The notes beneath the pieces are model-generated. The model was not told the DNA's origin. It was given only the letters and a program-made list of their open reading frames with translations, and ran no database searches. DNA of 17,019 nt from Euryarchaeota archaeon UBA549 (GTDB lineage Archaea; Thermoplasmatota; Poseidoniia; Poseidoniales; Poseidoniaceae): contig DAGF01000028.1 of NCBI GenBank assembly GCA_002495645.1, positions 1 to 17,019 on the forward strand. Direction: 5' to 3'. The position numbers and the translations under genes are program-made. Numbering within the stretch: the first letter of the stretch is position 1; every line of letters starts with the position of its first letter. Below are positions 8,163 through 16,638 of the stretch, piece by piece.

Positions 8163-9452
8163 TCACTTCTTCTCGATCTTCAAGCAGACGCCTGCAGCCA
8201 CGGTCTTACCCATGTCGCGGATAGCGAAGCGGGAAAGCTCAGGGAAGGTGTCCATTTGCTCGATGGCCAACGGCTTGGTTGGCTGGAAGCGGATGAGACA
8301 GGCGTCGCCAGTCTTCAAGAAGGAAGGGTTGGCTTCCTTGCCGGACTTGTTGGTCTTCTCCAAGAGTTCCATGAACTTCACAGCGACTTGAGCGGTGTGA
8401 GCGTGGAACACAGGAGTGTAGCCAACGGAAACAGCCTTTGGAATGTCCATGAGCTGGATTTGTCCGACGAAGTGCTCGTCGTGTCGAACGAAGGTTGGTT
8501 CATTGTCGGAGTAGCCTGCGACGTCGCCACGGCGAATGTCGTCAGCAGCAAGTCCACGAACGTTGAATCCGACGTTGTCGCCAGGTTCAGCCTTGTCAAC
8601 CATGGTGTGGTGCATCTCGATGGACTTCACTTCACCGCCCTTCATGGAAGGGTTGAAGACGATGTTCTTACCGACGTTCAAGACACCCGTTTCGATCTTA
8701 CCAACAGGCACGGTACCGATACCGGAGATCTTGTAGACGTCCTGAATTGGCAAGCGGAGTGGCTTGTCGGATGGCTTGGATGGCATTGGGGTGGCGTTGA
8801 TGGCCTCAAAGAGGGTTGGACCCTTGTACCATGGGCACTTGTCCGACTTGTTGTACACGTTGTCGCCGTTGAGGGACGAAGCAGGAATCATTGGGACGTC
8901 GTCTGGCTTGAATCCAGCCATGCGGAGAAGTTGAGAAACTTCCTTGCATGCGTTGTTGTACTTCTCTTCGGTCCAGTCGACACCAGAGATGTCCATCTTG
9001 TTGACGTGGACGATGAGGCCCTTGACACCCAACACCTTTGCCAAGAAAGCGTGTTCCTTGGTCTGGGCGTTGACACCGTCATTGGCAGCGCAGAGCAGAA
9101 CAGCGGTGTCAGCTTGGGAGGCACCGGTGATCATGTTCTTGACGAAGTCGCGGTGGCCTGGAGCATCGATGATGGTCCAGTAGTAGTCAGGGGTGAAGAA
9201 CTCCTTGTGAGCGACGTCGATGGTAATACCACGCTCGCGCTCTTCCTTGAGTCCGTCCATGACGTACGCAAGACCGAAACCGGCCTTACCGGATTCGGCA
9301 GCGAGTTTTTCGTTCTTCTCAATAACGTGCTCTTCAATGTGACCGGAGTCGAGGAGGAGACGTCCAACGGTTGTGGACTTTCCGTGGTCGACGTGACCGA
9401 TAAACACGATGTTGCGGTGTGGCTTGCTTCTGTCTTCCCATTGTGATGGCAT
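8163..9452 (-). CDS. tuf: Translation elongation factor 1-alpha (EF-1A)
   Basis: This 429-residue GTPase delivers aminoacyl-tRNA to the ribosomal A site. All G-motifs are intact: G1 GHVDHGKS (19-26), the switch I region ERGITID (73-79), G3 DAPGH (96-100), G4 NKMD (151-154) and a G5-like SSL (192-194). The two beta-barrel domains follow to the end, and the length matches archaeal EF-1A. The ATG at 9452 sits eight bases after AAGGAG. Its own promoter appears just upstream. rpsJ follows, but the gene upstream is pyruvate kinase rather than fusA, so the translation pair is detached from the rest of the str cluster in this window. A long antisense frame across this gene looks like a by-product of its biased codon use. 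Confidence 0.98.
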   Translation of the reverse strand: MPSQWEDRSKPHRNIVFIGHVDHGKSTTVGRLLLDSGHIEEHVIEKNEKLAAESGKAGFGLAYVMDGLKEERERGITIDVAHKEFFTPDYYWTIIDAPGHRDFVKNMITGASQADTAVLLCAANDGVNAQTKEHAFLAKVLGVKGLIVHVNKMDISGVDWTEEKYNNACKEVSQLLRMAGFKPDDVPMIPASSLNGDNVYNKSDKCPWYKGPTLFEAINATPMPSKPSDKPLRLPIQDVYKISGIGTVPVGKIETGVLNVGKNIVFNPSMKGGEVKSIEMHHTMVDKAEPGDNVGFNVRGLAADDIRRGDVAGYSDNEPTFVRHDEHFVGQIQLMDIPKAVSVGYTPVFHAHTAQVAVKFMELLEKTNKSGKEANPSFLKTGDACLIRFQPTKPLAIEQMDTFPELSRFAIRDMGKTVAAGVCLKIEKK

Positions 9453-9460
9453 GGTAATCG

Positions 9461-9468
9461 CTCCTTAG
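9461..9468 (-). promoter_or_regulatory. Shine-Dalgarno site of EF-1alpha
   Basis: The minus strand reads CTAAGGAG, ending eight bases before the ATG at 9452. It fixes this start over any internal methionine. Confidence 0.8.
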
Positions 9469-9483
9469 CAAGGCATGCGACAA

Positions 9484-9499
9484 ATATCCCCTATATCAA
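9484..9499 (-). promoter_or_regulatory. TATA-box promoter of the EF-1alpha/rpsJ operon
   Basis: The minus strand reads TTGATATAGGGGATAT in the 100-bp gap between pyruvate kinase and EF-1alpha. Transcription starting about 25 bases downstream of the TATA core would begin near 9470 and give a leader of under 20 bases that still contains the Shine-Dalgarno site. This is the clearest archaeal promoter in the window, as expected for a highly expressed gene. Confidence 0.6.
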
Positions 9500-9552
9500 G
9501 AGCGCGACGCGGAATCTGCGTAGTTTTGAACGACGTTTTGGCGGCCAAAGCC

Positions 9553-11004
9553 TCATTCCGTGTCCAATATCTCGCCCGCATCGCCGATTTTGTACAGCCT
9601 CAGGGTGCTGGTCGCGCCCCGCATCGCCAGCGGACTGCCTGAAATGGACACCACCCGCTCCCCTGGCTTGATGCGCTTTTCGATGACCAATTGTTCAACC
9701 GCTTCTCGCATCGTTTTCGAGCCTCGGTCGTGTTCTTTGGAGAGGATAGCATCAACGCCTGGAAGCAAACAGGTGCGACGCAATGCTCGCAGCCGGTCGC
9801 TCACGGCCGTCACGGGGATTTCGGGGCGGTAGCCGGAAACCAACCGAGGCGAGGTCCCGTGTTGGGTGGCCACCACGATACGAGAAGCCCCAGCCTCACG
9901 AGCGAGCTCAACGCCTGCATGGGCGACCGCACGTGTTGAACGGAACCTTGCGAGGGCGGTTGGACGAAGGTTGGATGCACCGAGGCCCTCTTCCGTGGCT
10001 TTGACGATACGAGCCATCGTTTCCACGGTCTCGAGTGGATAGGTGCCCGAGGCGGTCTCGCCCGAGAGCATGACGCCGGTCGCACCGTGACGAATAGCGG
10101 TGGACACATCGCTCACCTCTGCTCGTGTAGGCCGGGGCTGGAAGGTCATGGAGTCAAGCATTTGCGTAGCGACGATGACGGGCATACCACGCTCCAGAGC
10201 CTTGTCGATAATCTGCTGTTGAACGACGGGGACGTTTTCCAGCGGGATCTCAACACCCAAATCGCCACGGGCCACCATGACGGCGTCGGCGATATTGAGG
10301 ATGCTGTCCAAATTCTCCAACGCCACAGGGTGTTCAATCTTGGCGAGCACGGGGACGTGCATGGACGCTGCCCGGACCGCTTCTTTGGCTGGAGCGAGGT
10401 CTTCGGCCGTCCGCACATAACTCACGGCGATGTAGTCGGCGCCGTTCTCAAGAGCGTGTTGCAACGCGGCTTGGTCCTTGGGCCCGATGGCGGGCAGGTC
10501 GACCAGTGTGCCCGGGACATTCACGCCTTTGCGGCTGCTGATGGGGCCGCCGTCTTCCACCTTGCAGCGAATGTTCCCGTTGGCTTCCCCCGTGGTTGAG
10601 ATGACCGTTAGGCGAATGAGGCCGTCAGCCACCAAAATGGGGTCGCCCACCTTTAATTCGGCTGAAAGACCGCCGTATTCCACGGGAAAATCCGTGCCAT
10701 GGGTCGCATCAAGTTCGCGGACGCCGCAGTGAAGGGTGATTTCCGCCCCTTCCTCCAGCATCTCAACCTCTGGAAAATTACCGAGGCGAAGTTTCGGCCC
10801 AGGTAGGTCAGCGAGGATGCAAGTGGGCCGGCCCAATTCGTCTTCGATGGAGCGAACCCGTTGATAGAGGTCGGTTTTGTCTTCGGGCTCGCCGTGAGAG
10901 TAATTGAAGCGACACACATCCACGCCCGCTTCGAGTAAGGATTTGAGTGTCGCACGGTCATCGCAGGCGGGGCCGATGGTCGCCACGATGCTCGTTCGTC
11001 GCAT
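9553..11004 (-). CDS. pyk: Pyruvate kinase
   Basis: This cytosolic enzyme converts phosphoenolpyruvate and ADP to pyruvate and ATP at the end of glycolysis. The 483 residues cover the full fold: the (beta/alpha)8 barrel with the B-domain inserted at about 75-165 and the C-terminal domain from about 350. Visible active-site features are R32-F-N34-Y-S36-H37, the K222-I-E224 catalytic/metal pair, ARGDLG with D248, and T280 in the VATQML segment. K71 in DLPGPK occupies the position of rabbit Glu117; lysine there is linked in the literature to potassium-independent catalysis. A good Shine-Dalgarno (GAGGAGG) overlaps the stop of the upstream lipoprotein gene, only 12 bp away, so the two are surely one transcript. 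Upstream of both is the DNA polymerase gene. Confidence 0.97.
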   Translation of the reverse strand: MRRTSIVATIGPACDDRATLKSLLEAGVDVCRFNYSHGEPEDKTDLYQRVRSIEDELGRPTCILADLPGPKLRLGNFPEVEMLEEGAEITLHCGVRELDATHGTDFPVEYGGLSAELKVGDPILVADGLIRLTVISTTGEANGNIRCKVEDGGPISSRKGVNVPGTLVDLPAIGPKDQAALQHALENGADYIAVSYVRTAEDLAPAKEAVRAASMHVPVLAKIEHPVALENLDSILNIADAVMVARGDLGVEIPLENVPVVQQQIIDKALERGMPVIVATQMLDSMTFQPRPTRAEVSDVSTAIRHGATGVMLSGETASGTYPLETVETMARIVKATEEGLGASNLRPTALARFRSTRAVAHAGVELAREAGASRIVVATQHGTSPRLVSGYRPEIPVTAVSDRLRALRRTCLLPGVDAILSKEHDRGSKTMREAVEQLVIEKRIKPGERVVSISGSPLAMRGATSTLRLYKIGDAGEILDTE

Positions 11005-11016
11005 TCGCTCGCCTCC

Positions 11017-12252
11017 TCACTTGTAGTAAAGACGAATGACAAACTGGTCGATGTTGAAATCGTTCACCCGCTCGTTGCGGATTTTCATGGTCCATTCACC
11101 GTCGCCGTAGGTTGATTCGCTATCGGCAAACATGTAGCTCGAAAGTTTGAGGTGCACGCAATCTTGTTCGCTGCCGCAGTCGCCAGCATCTCGGGATTCG
11201 GTGTCGGTGGAGCTCGTGTTCGCTGCTTCCTCGTCCTCTTCGTTGTAAGCGTAGATGTCCAGTTCAACTCGGCAGTTGTTGGCGCCAGGAAGGGACGTGC
11301 AATCGTCGTCTTCCTTGGGGTACTCAAGTTCAATCTGAGCCTTGACGATGGTGTTGGTCTTGCCATCACCTCGTTGGTAGTGAATCATGGTGTCAAAGTC
11401 AAACTCAGCGGGGTTGCCGCTGCTGTTTCCGCCGATTTCAAAATCCTTCCAATAGCCAGCGTAACTCACGTGAACGTCGATGGTGGTGCTGTCGGTCATC
11501 TCCACGTTATTGGTCACGGTCAGGCCGATTTGGTATTCACCGGGAGCGACGTTACTCCAGTCAACGGTGGCGCCGACGAGGTCGTCATCGTTCTCCGGGT
11601 CGCCATCGTTGTCCTTGTCCACGGTCAAATCAAGGTCCCAGGCGTAGCCATCTTCGGGGATGTATTGGGAGGTGGAATCGCCGGACGTTGACGATGATGC
11701 ATCAAGTTGGATGGTGGTGGTTTCGGTGACCGTGCGGTCGGTGATGCTCTTATCGCGCGCACAAATCCAAACGACGATGTCATTTTTTTCATCGATTTCT
11801 TCGTCCTCGCAATCCTCAGCATCGGCGTACTGCGTGATTTCGGCGGTCGGAGCTTCGGCGCTTTCCGGTGAAACGGTCACGTCGCGTACCTGTTCGGAGG
11901 TCGAGGTGCCGTCCGATACCTCAAGGGTGACCTTGTAAGTCTTGGCTTCGTCAAAACTCCACGTCGCTGTCAAACCGGTGGCGTCAATGTCAATGGAGCC
12001 CTCGGTGTCGAAGTTCCAGCGGTAGGTCAAGGACCCGTCGCCCGGCGTGGAACTGGACGCATCAAAACTGACCGTCGTGCCCACCTTGATGTTCTTGCTT
12101 GGACTGAAACTGAAAACCGCCAAGACCTCTTCTTTGTCAGCCGTTGAGCCGTCTTCAAAGATGCAACCGGCCAGCGATGAACAGAGCATCAAACCCGCCA
12201 TCAGCAGGGTGCGTGCATACCTTCCCATGGTGTGAGGTGGTGGCTCGTTCAT
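11017..12252 (-). CDS. Secreted PKD-domain lipoprotein (411 aa)
   Basis: The start chosen is the ATG at 12252, eight bases after GAGGAAG; a later ATG at 12228 has no such site. A signal peptide ends in a lipobox LAGC, making C30 the likely lipid-modified cysteine that anchors it outside the membrane. Two PKD-like Ig-fold domains follow (about 44-128 and 134-264), each with the typical F-D-A-S-S-S or L-D-A-S-S-S strand. Around residues 210-225 a D-x-D-N-D-G-D run resembles a calcium-binding loop. The last 145 residues end in a G-E-W-T-(M/L)-K-(I/V) segment resembling the proprotein-convertase P-domain. Six further cysteines fall in three close pairs and may form disulfides. The protein is very acidic. 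No enzyme active site is seen, so a binding or structural surface role is likely. It sits between polymerase B and pyruvate kinase, 27 and 12 bp away. Confidence 0.85.
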   Translation of the reverse strand: MNEPPPHTMGRYARTLLMAGLMLCSSLAGCIFEDGSTADKEEVLAVFSFSPSKNIKVGTTVSFDASSSTPGDGSLTYRWNFDTEGSIDIDATGLTATWSFDEAKTYKVTLEVSDGTSTSEQVRDVTVSPESAEAPTAEITQYADAEDCEDEEIDEKNDIVVWICARDKSITDRTVTETTTIQLDASSSTSGDSTSQYIPEDGYAWDLDLTVDKDNDGDPENDDDLVGATVDWSNVAPGEYQIGLTVTNNVEMTDSTTIDVHVSYAGYWKDFEIGGNSSGNPAEFDFDTMIHYQRGDGKTNTIVKAQIELEYPKEDDDCTSLPGANNCRVELDIYAYNEEDEEAANTSSTDTESRDAGDCGSEQDCVHLKLSSYMFADSESTYGDGEWTMKIRNERVNDFNIDQFVIRLYYK

Positions 12253-12279
12253 CAAAAGGGCTTCCTCAAGTTGGAGGCC

Positions 12280-15024
12280 TCAAAAGGAGAACAGGCTGGT
12301 TTGTTTATTCCCTGCCATCAAGTCCTTGGCGTCCCAATCAAAGGCTTCCGTGATACGCCCAACGGCCGCCGCCAATCGTTCGGCGTAGAAGCGGCCGTCG
12401 TAGGACACTTTGGCCTGCTCCTCCTCTGTTTCCGGCCAAAACACGGCGGTCATCGGGGGTTTGCTGGCGTCCGTAACGACGTAGGACACCTTCATGCCCG
12501 AAGTGAAGCCAAGCCCACGCTCGATGCGTTGCTTGGCCACGCGGACCTGAACCATGCTGTCCGGTTTGCTGTAGTCTTTGGTGAAATCAACATCTTCGGA
12601 TGTCTTCACCGGTGTACGAACAACGCGCCCCTTGCACGATTTTGCCAACACCACTTCGCTCGCGGGCACCTCGCACTTTCGGAGGGCCTCCACGCGTTGC
12701 TTGGCGTAGGCCACCAATTCATCCCCTTGGTCGGCCAGTGCATACCTGAAAATCTCCTTCATGGTGGAGGTCAGGTAGATGAACGAGTCTGTACGTTGTG
12801 TTTCGTAGCCTCGAACCAGCATCTCTTGAGCGGGCCAAACCACTTGACCGATGTAGCGCTTCTTGGCGCCGTGGCTGAAAAAGACCGAGAGACCTTTCTC
12901 AAATTCCAACACCGCCGAATCCCGGCTGTAGGTCGCTGCGAGGGTTTGGCCAAACTCCACCATGCTGGCCACAGCTGCTTCGTGGGCTTGCACCAAGGCA
13001 ACAGCCTCCTCTTCGCCGGCTTTGGCGCTGGCACGTTCCTCGTCGGTGAGTTGCCGCGGTGCATCGGGTGAAACGGGGCTTCGGACAAAGATGGAATCGG
13101 TATCGGAGTAAACCACGCCATGACCTTCCTTTTCCACCGCAGCGATGATGCCCTTGATGTTTTGACGCGCCCAGGCGGTGATGGAGGAGCCCAAATCTCG
13201 GTGCGTAAAGCGGTAGAATCCACTGGCGAAGACCCCGTAGAAGGAGTTCATGAGAATTTTCACAGCGTACTGCATGGCGTCGTGGAAGGCTTCGGCCGCG
13301 CTGTCCTCAGAGGATTTGGCGACCTTGATAGCCGCCTTGTGTTCGTCGCGTTGAGCCATCAGGTCTTCAAGCAAAGCCGGCACCATGCCCTTGCGGTCTT
13401 CAGCCAGCCTGAATTTGCTCTCGATGGGCGAGGTGTGGTATCGGCCTTCGCCGGGAGGGTCAGGTTGAGCCGGGTCAATGCGGGTGGTGTAGCAGATGTT
13501 GTGTCCGATCATGATGGAAGGGTACATGCTCTTGAAGTCAAGGACCGCAATCCACGGATGCAGCCCCGCTTCAACATCGTGGACATACCCCCCAGTGATT
13601 TGGCCTTCCTTTGCTTCGGCTGAACCGGTCAATGGCACGGCGATGTTCTTCCTATCGGCAAGGCGAATCACCAAGGAATCGATGAGTTGGCTGGTGCTGC
13701 CGTTTGCGGCGGTCTCGAACGGCACCATCGCCACAGCAGCCACGGCTTCCTTTCGGCGGACGGCCTGAATCGCTTGAAGAATGTCGAGGGGAAGTTCGGC
13801 GTCCCGCACGCAATAGGCCAGGACCTCGTCGGGCCGCATCGCCCATTCTTGGTCCATGTTTGAGGCATCAACGTCCATCTTGTGCTTCTCTTCGTCGTCG
13901 GGAAAGAGGAGGGTCGCAACAAAAGAAAGGGTCTCACGTCGGGGTTTCAGCGCTTGCCGTGCCTGCCACCACGCATCCATGACGACACGCCCGGACAGGT
14001 TCCACGCCCGATTGCTTTGCCGTTTGGGCACGAGCGCATCGCGCTGACGCTTCAATTCCGATTCGAGGAGCGGAGCACGCCCCCAGCCAAACAAGGCCTT
14101 GGTGCCCTCCCAACCTCGGCCGCGTTGCAACACAGCGGTGCGGTCAGCCAGCCTTGGAAGGTCGAAGTTGTCGATGTTGTATCCCGTGATGATGTCGGGG
14201 TCCGTGGCTTGAACGGTGGCGGTTAAGCCCTCGAGGATTTCCTGCTCTGTGCCCCGGTAGGAGAAGACCTCACGCCTGCCGGTCCCAAGATGCTCAACAC
14301 AAGCGGCGGCGCACAGCACGGTCTCGTGTTCGATACTCGTTTCCAAATCAAAGGAAAACACGGTGTAAGGGACTTGGAAGGGTTCGGTGGATTCAATATC
14401 ACTCACATCGCAGCGCAGGGTGCAATCCACGCCGTACCGGCCCGCACCTCCCGCTTCAACCACCTCGGGCTTGGTCGTAGGGCCGTCGTCGCTGCGGCGG
14501 TCGACCACGGTGCCGCTGAATGCGACGTGCATGCCGACATCACCGTCGAGAAAGAATCGGTTCACGAACGGGATATCACCGGAAAAAATCTGCCAGGACC
14601 TCGTCTTGAGCACCTTTCTCAACGATGGTACGTTGAAAGGTTGTTCGACTTCAACGGTCCACACGGGTCGCTCGCCCAATTGCGTCCATTTGACAACCGG
14701 GCCGGTTACGTTCACCACATGCTCCATCGCTCGAACACTGGCAAGACGGTCAAGAACGAAGGGTGGCAGTTCACCGCCCATGTCCCATGATCCGATCGGA
14801 GCGATTTCGAAGGTTGGACGCAGTCCGTGGACGAGCAAACACATGGATTCACCCGTGTCGGTTCGTCCGAACAATTCCACAACGGTCAGGGGTTGGGGCT
14901 CACCGTCCACAACGGTTTGCGTGGAGCGATAACGCCCGCTCACGATGCCCATGCGTCCTTTCACTTGGCGACCCTCATGGGCTTCAGCGTTCCACCCCAT
15001 TAGAACCCATCTGCGCTCCTTCAT
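12280..15024 (-). CDS. polB: Family B DNA polymerase with 3'-5' exonuclease
   Basis: This is a replicative-type DNA polymerase of 914 residues from the ATG at 15024. That start is uncertain: a TTG at 15063 and an ATG at 15000 are in frame, and none has a well-spaced Shine-Dalgarno. The proofreading domain is complete: Exo I FDLET (225-229), Exo II G-Y-N-I-D-N-F-D (281-288) and Exo III Y404...D408. The polymerase domain shows motif A DFKSMYPSI (496-504), motif B K-x3-N-S-x-Y-G (589-597), motif C YSDTDS (639-644) and the KKRY thumb motif (721-724). All catalytic aspartates are present, so it should be active. The final seven residues, QTSLFSF, fit a PCNA-interacting peptide placed at the very C-terminus. 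No intein interrupts the motifs. It heads the unit with the lipoprotein and pyruvate kinase genes, and is divergent from the aminotransferase across 87 bp containing a T-rich TTTTTT tract. Confidence 0.97.
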   Translation of the reverse strand: MKERRWVLMGWNAEAHEGRQVKGRMGIVSGRYRSTQTVVDGEPQPLTVVELFGRTDTGESMCLLVHGLRPTFEIAPIGSWDMGGELPPFVLDRLASVRAMEHVVNVTGPVVKWTQLGERPVWTVEVEQPFNVPSLRKVLKTRSWQIFSGDIPFVNRFFLDGDVGMHVAFSGTVVDRRSDDGPTTKPEVVEAGGAGRYGVDCTLRCDVSDIESTEPFQVPYTVFSFDLETSIEHETVLCAAACVEHLGTGRREVFSYRGTEQEILEGLTATVQATDPDIITGYNIDNFDLPRLADRTAVLQRGRGWEGTKALFGWGRAPLLESELKRQRDALVPKRQSNRAWNLSGRVVMDAWWQARQALKPRRETLSFVATLLFPDDEEKHKMDVDASNMDQEWAMRPDEVLAYCVRDAELPLDILQAIQAVRRKEAVAAVAMVPFETAANGSTSQLIDSLVIRLADRKNIAVPLTGSAEAKEGQITGGYVHDVEAGLHPWIAVLDFKSMYPSIMIGHNICYTTRIDPAQPDPPGEGRYHTSPIESKFRLAEDRKGMVPALLEDLMAQRDEHKAAIKVAKSSEDSAAEAFHDAMQYAVKILMNSFYGVFASGFYRFTHRDLGSSITAWARQNIKGIIAAVEKEGHGVVYSDTDSIFVRSPVSPDAPRQLTDEERASAKAGEEEAVALVQAHEAAVASMVEFGQTLAATYSRDSAVLEFEKGLSVFFSHGAKKRYIGQVVWPAQEMLVRGYETQRTDSFIYLTSTMKEIFRYALADQGDELVAYAKQRVEALRKCEVPASEVVLAKSCKGRVVRTPVKTSEDVDFTKDYSKPDSMVQVRVAKQRIERGLGFTSGMKVSYVVTDASKPPMTAVFWPETEEEQAKVSYDGRFYAERLAAAVGRITEAFDWDAKDLMAGNKQTSLFSF

Positions 15025-15111
15025 GAACAAACAGGCCCTGAATGGCAAAAAATGCAAGAGCAATCCTTGAAAGCCTCATTCCAATGGCTCATTTTGTTAG
15101 GGCGGGTGAGC

Positions 15112-16128
15112 ATGGACGAATCATTTGACTGGGACAGCCTCACGTTTTCCCTGACGCCAACCGAGACGATGTACCTGACCACGGCCAAGGCCGACGAACC
15201 TTGGATGCCGGGCGAATTGCGCCCTTACGGTGACATCCCCATGTCCCCCGCTGCAGGCGTCCTCAACTACGGACAAGGCCTCTTTGAGGGCATGAAGGCC
15301 TACCGAACCTCCACCGGCCGCATCGTCTTCTTTCGACCGGAAGAAAACGCTCGCAGAATGCAGCGTGGAGCTGACCGCCTGAAGATGCCCCCTGTGCCTG
15401 AATCCATCTTCGTTGACGCCGTGGAGCAAGTGGTCGCTGCCAACCAGCACTGGGTGCCCCCCTCCGGAAAAGGCGCCATGTACGTCCGACCGCTCTTGAT
15501 GGGAAGCGGCCCTGTTCTCGGGGTTGCGCCAGCGCCTTCCTACACCTTCCTCATCTACGTCACGCCGGTTGGCCCGTACTTCAAGGGCGGCATGGTGGCC
15601 ATTGACCTGCTCATTTCTGAACACCACCACCGGGCTGCACCCGGAGGGTCCGGCGGCGTGAAAGCCATCGGGAATTACGCGCCCGGCATGAAACCCAGCA
15701 AGGAAGCCAAAGCCCAGGGCTACGCAGAAGTGATCTACCTCGATGCTGAAACGCACACCGATATTGAGGAAGTGGGGGCGGCGAACTTCTTCTGCGTGAA
15801 AGATAACGTGCTCTACACGCCTGAATTGACCGGTACAATTCTTCCCGGCATCACGCGAGACTCCATCATCCAACTTGCCCGACACCGAGGCTACGAGGTC
15901 GTTGAGGGCAAGGTGTCCGCTGCCTTCGCCATGGCCGCTGATGAGGCCTTCTGCTGCGGTACAGCGGCCGTTATTTCCCCTATTGGCTCCATCACCCATG
16001 ACGGTGACAAAACCGTGTACGGCGACGGTCAACCCGGAGCGGTAACCGTTGAACTCTACGATGCATTGACCGGCATTCAAAACGAGACCGAAGAGGACGT
16101 GTTCGGCTGGCTTCATCCGTTGCCTTGA
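15112..16128 (+). CDS. ilvE: Branched-chain amino-acid aminotransferase
   Basis: This PLP enzyme of fold type IV transfers amino groups between glutamate and the 2-oxo acids of leucine, isoleucine and valine. The chosen ATG at 15112 gives 338 residues; a GGTGA lies just two bases upstream of it, which is close for a Shine-Dalgarno. An in-frame start at 15052 would add 20 poorly conserved residues. Family features are visible: G-x-F-E-G-M-K-A-Y-R (57-65), the PLP lysine K184 in G-V-K-A-x-G-N-Y, the conserved E220, P-G-I-T-R-D (245-250) and G-T-A-A-V-I-S-P-I-G-S-I (283-294). The motif spacing resembles the eukaryotic/bacterial long BCAT type. D-amino-acid transaminase and aminodeoxychorismate lyase share the fold but not this motif set. 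It is transcribed away from polB and its 3' end overlaps the cupredoxin gene by 16 bp. Confidence 0.94.
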   Translation: MDESFDWDSLTFSLTPTETMYLTTAKADEPWMPGELRPYGDIPMSPAAGVLNYGQGLFEGMKAYRTSTGRIVFFRPEENARRMQRGADRLKMPPVPESIFVDAVEQVVAANQHWVPPSGKGAMYVRPLLMGSGPVLGVAPAPSYTFLIYVTPVGPYFKGGMVAIDLLISEHHHRAAPGGSGGVKAIGNYAPGMKPSKEAKAQGYAEVIYLDAETHTDIEEVGAANFFCVKDNVLYTPELTGTILPGITRDSIIQLARHRGYEVVEGKVSAAFAMAADEAFCCGTAAVISPIGSITHDGDKTVYGDGQPGAVTVELYDALTGIQNETEEDVFGWLHPLP

Positions 16129-16595
16129 CGTCGGGACACGAACGCCCACGCCAAAAAGAGCGACAAGAGCGTGCCCGATGTTGAGAGGAAAGGCGTGTCC
16201 TCAGCCTCCGTTTCGGGCGCTTCAACCACCAAGGGCGGCGCAGGTTCAACCGTGATTTGGCCGACCATGCCCATGGATTCGTGAGGTTCGCAAACGAAAT
16301 CATAGGTGCCGTTGCTGCCACGCTCAAAGGTGTAGGAGTAATCCACTGCACGCTCCGGTTCACCCGAATCAAAGACGCCGTTGGCCTCGACCGCGTTGTG
16401 GGGCAAGGCCTGTCCACTCCAAAAGAAGCGGACCGTGTCGCCTTCCGTGATGGTCACTTGGGAGGGCGAAAAGCGGAGATTCGTGCTGTCAACGGTGATG
16501 ACAACGGTCTCTGGCTCATCGGTCTGTGGGTCGATATCCCCTTGCACACCGCCTGCAAGCAAGGCGACCGTCAGCAGCACCAGGAGGGTTCGCAT
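16113..16595 (-). CDS. Membrane-anchored cupredoxin (plastocyanin/halocyanin-like)
   Basis: This small blue-copper protein probably carries electrons on the outer face of the membrane. Residues 1-19 form a signal peptide. The single cupredoxin domain (about 30-118) has the type 1 copper ligands: H66 in L-P-H-N-A, then C102, H105 and M110 in C-E-P-H-x4-M. This C-x2-H-x4-M spacing is that of plastocyanin and halocyanin. A proline- and acid-rich spacer (119-137) leads to a final hydrophobic segment (about 138-153) and a basic end, so it is tethered by its C-terminus. The layout of motif, hydrophobic stretch and arginines resembles archaeosortase targets, but no PGF motif is present. It begins 43 bp after the SRP19 stop on the same strand. 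Its redox partners are not visible here. Confidence 0.88.
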   Translation of the reverse strand: MRTLLVLLTVALLAGGVQGDIDPQTDEPETVVITVDSTNLRFSPSQVTITEGDTVRFFWSGQALPHNAVEANGVFDSGEPERAVDYSYTFERGSNGTYDFVCEPHESMGMVGQITVEPAPPLVVEAPETEAEDTPFLSTSGTLLSLFLAWAFVSRRQGNG

Positions 16596-16638
16596 GTTCA
16601 GAAATGACCCTCAAAGGTTATCAATTTCTGTTTTGAAT

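Noticed and set aside
8256..9446. Open 396-codon plus-strand frame across EF-1alpha
   Set aside because: It is antisense to a fully conserved gene, has no recognisable domain, and follows from the strong codon bias of EF-1alpha.
12253..12255. TTG start for the PKD lipoprotein
   Set aside because: The adjacent ATG at 12252 has better Shine-Dalgarno spacing and is the stronger codon.
12232..13071. Open 279-codon plus-strand frame across the 3' part of polB
   Set aside because: It is antisense to polymerase motifs that are intact and conserved; composition looks like a codon-bias shadow.
15121..16149. Open 342-codon minus-strand frame across the aminotransferase
   Set aside because: It mirrors the aminotransferase codons, lacks any known motif and has no signal for translation start.
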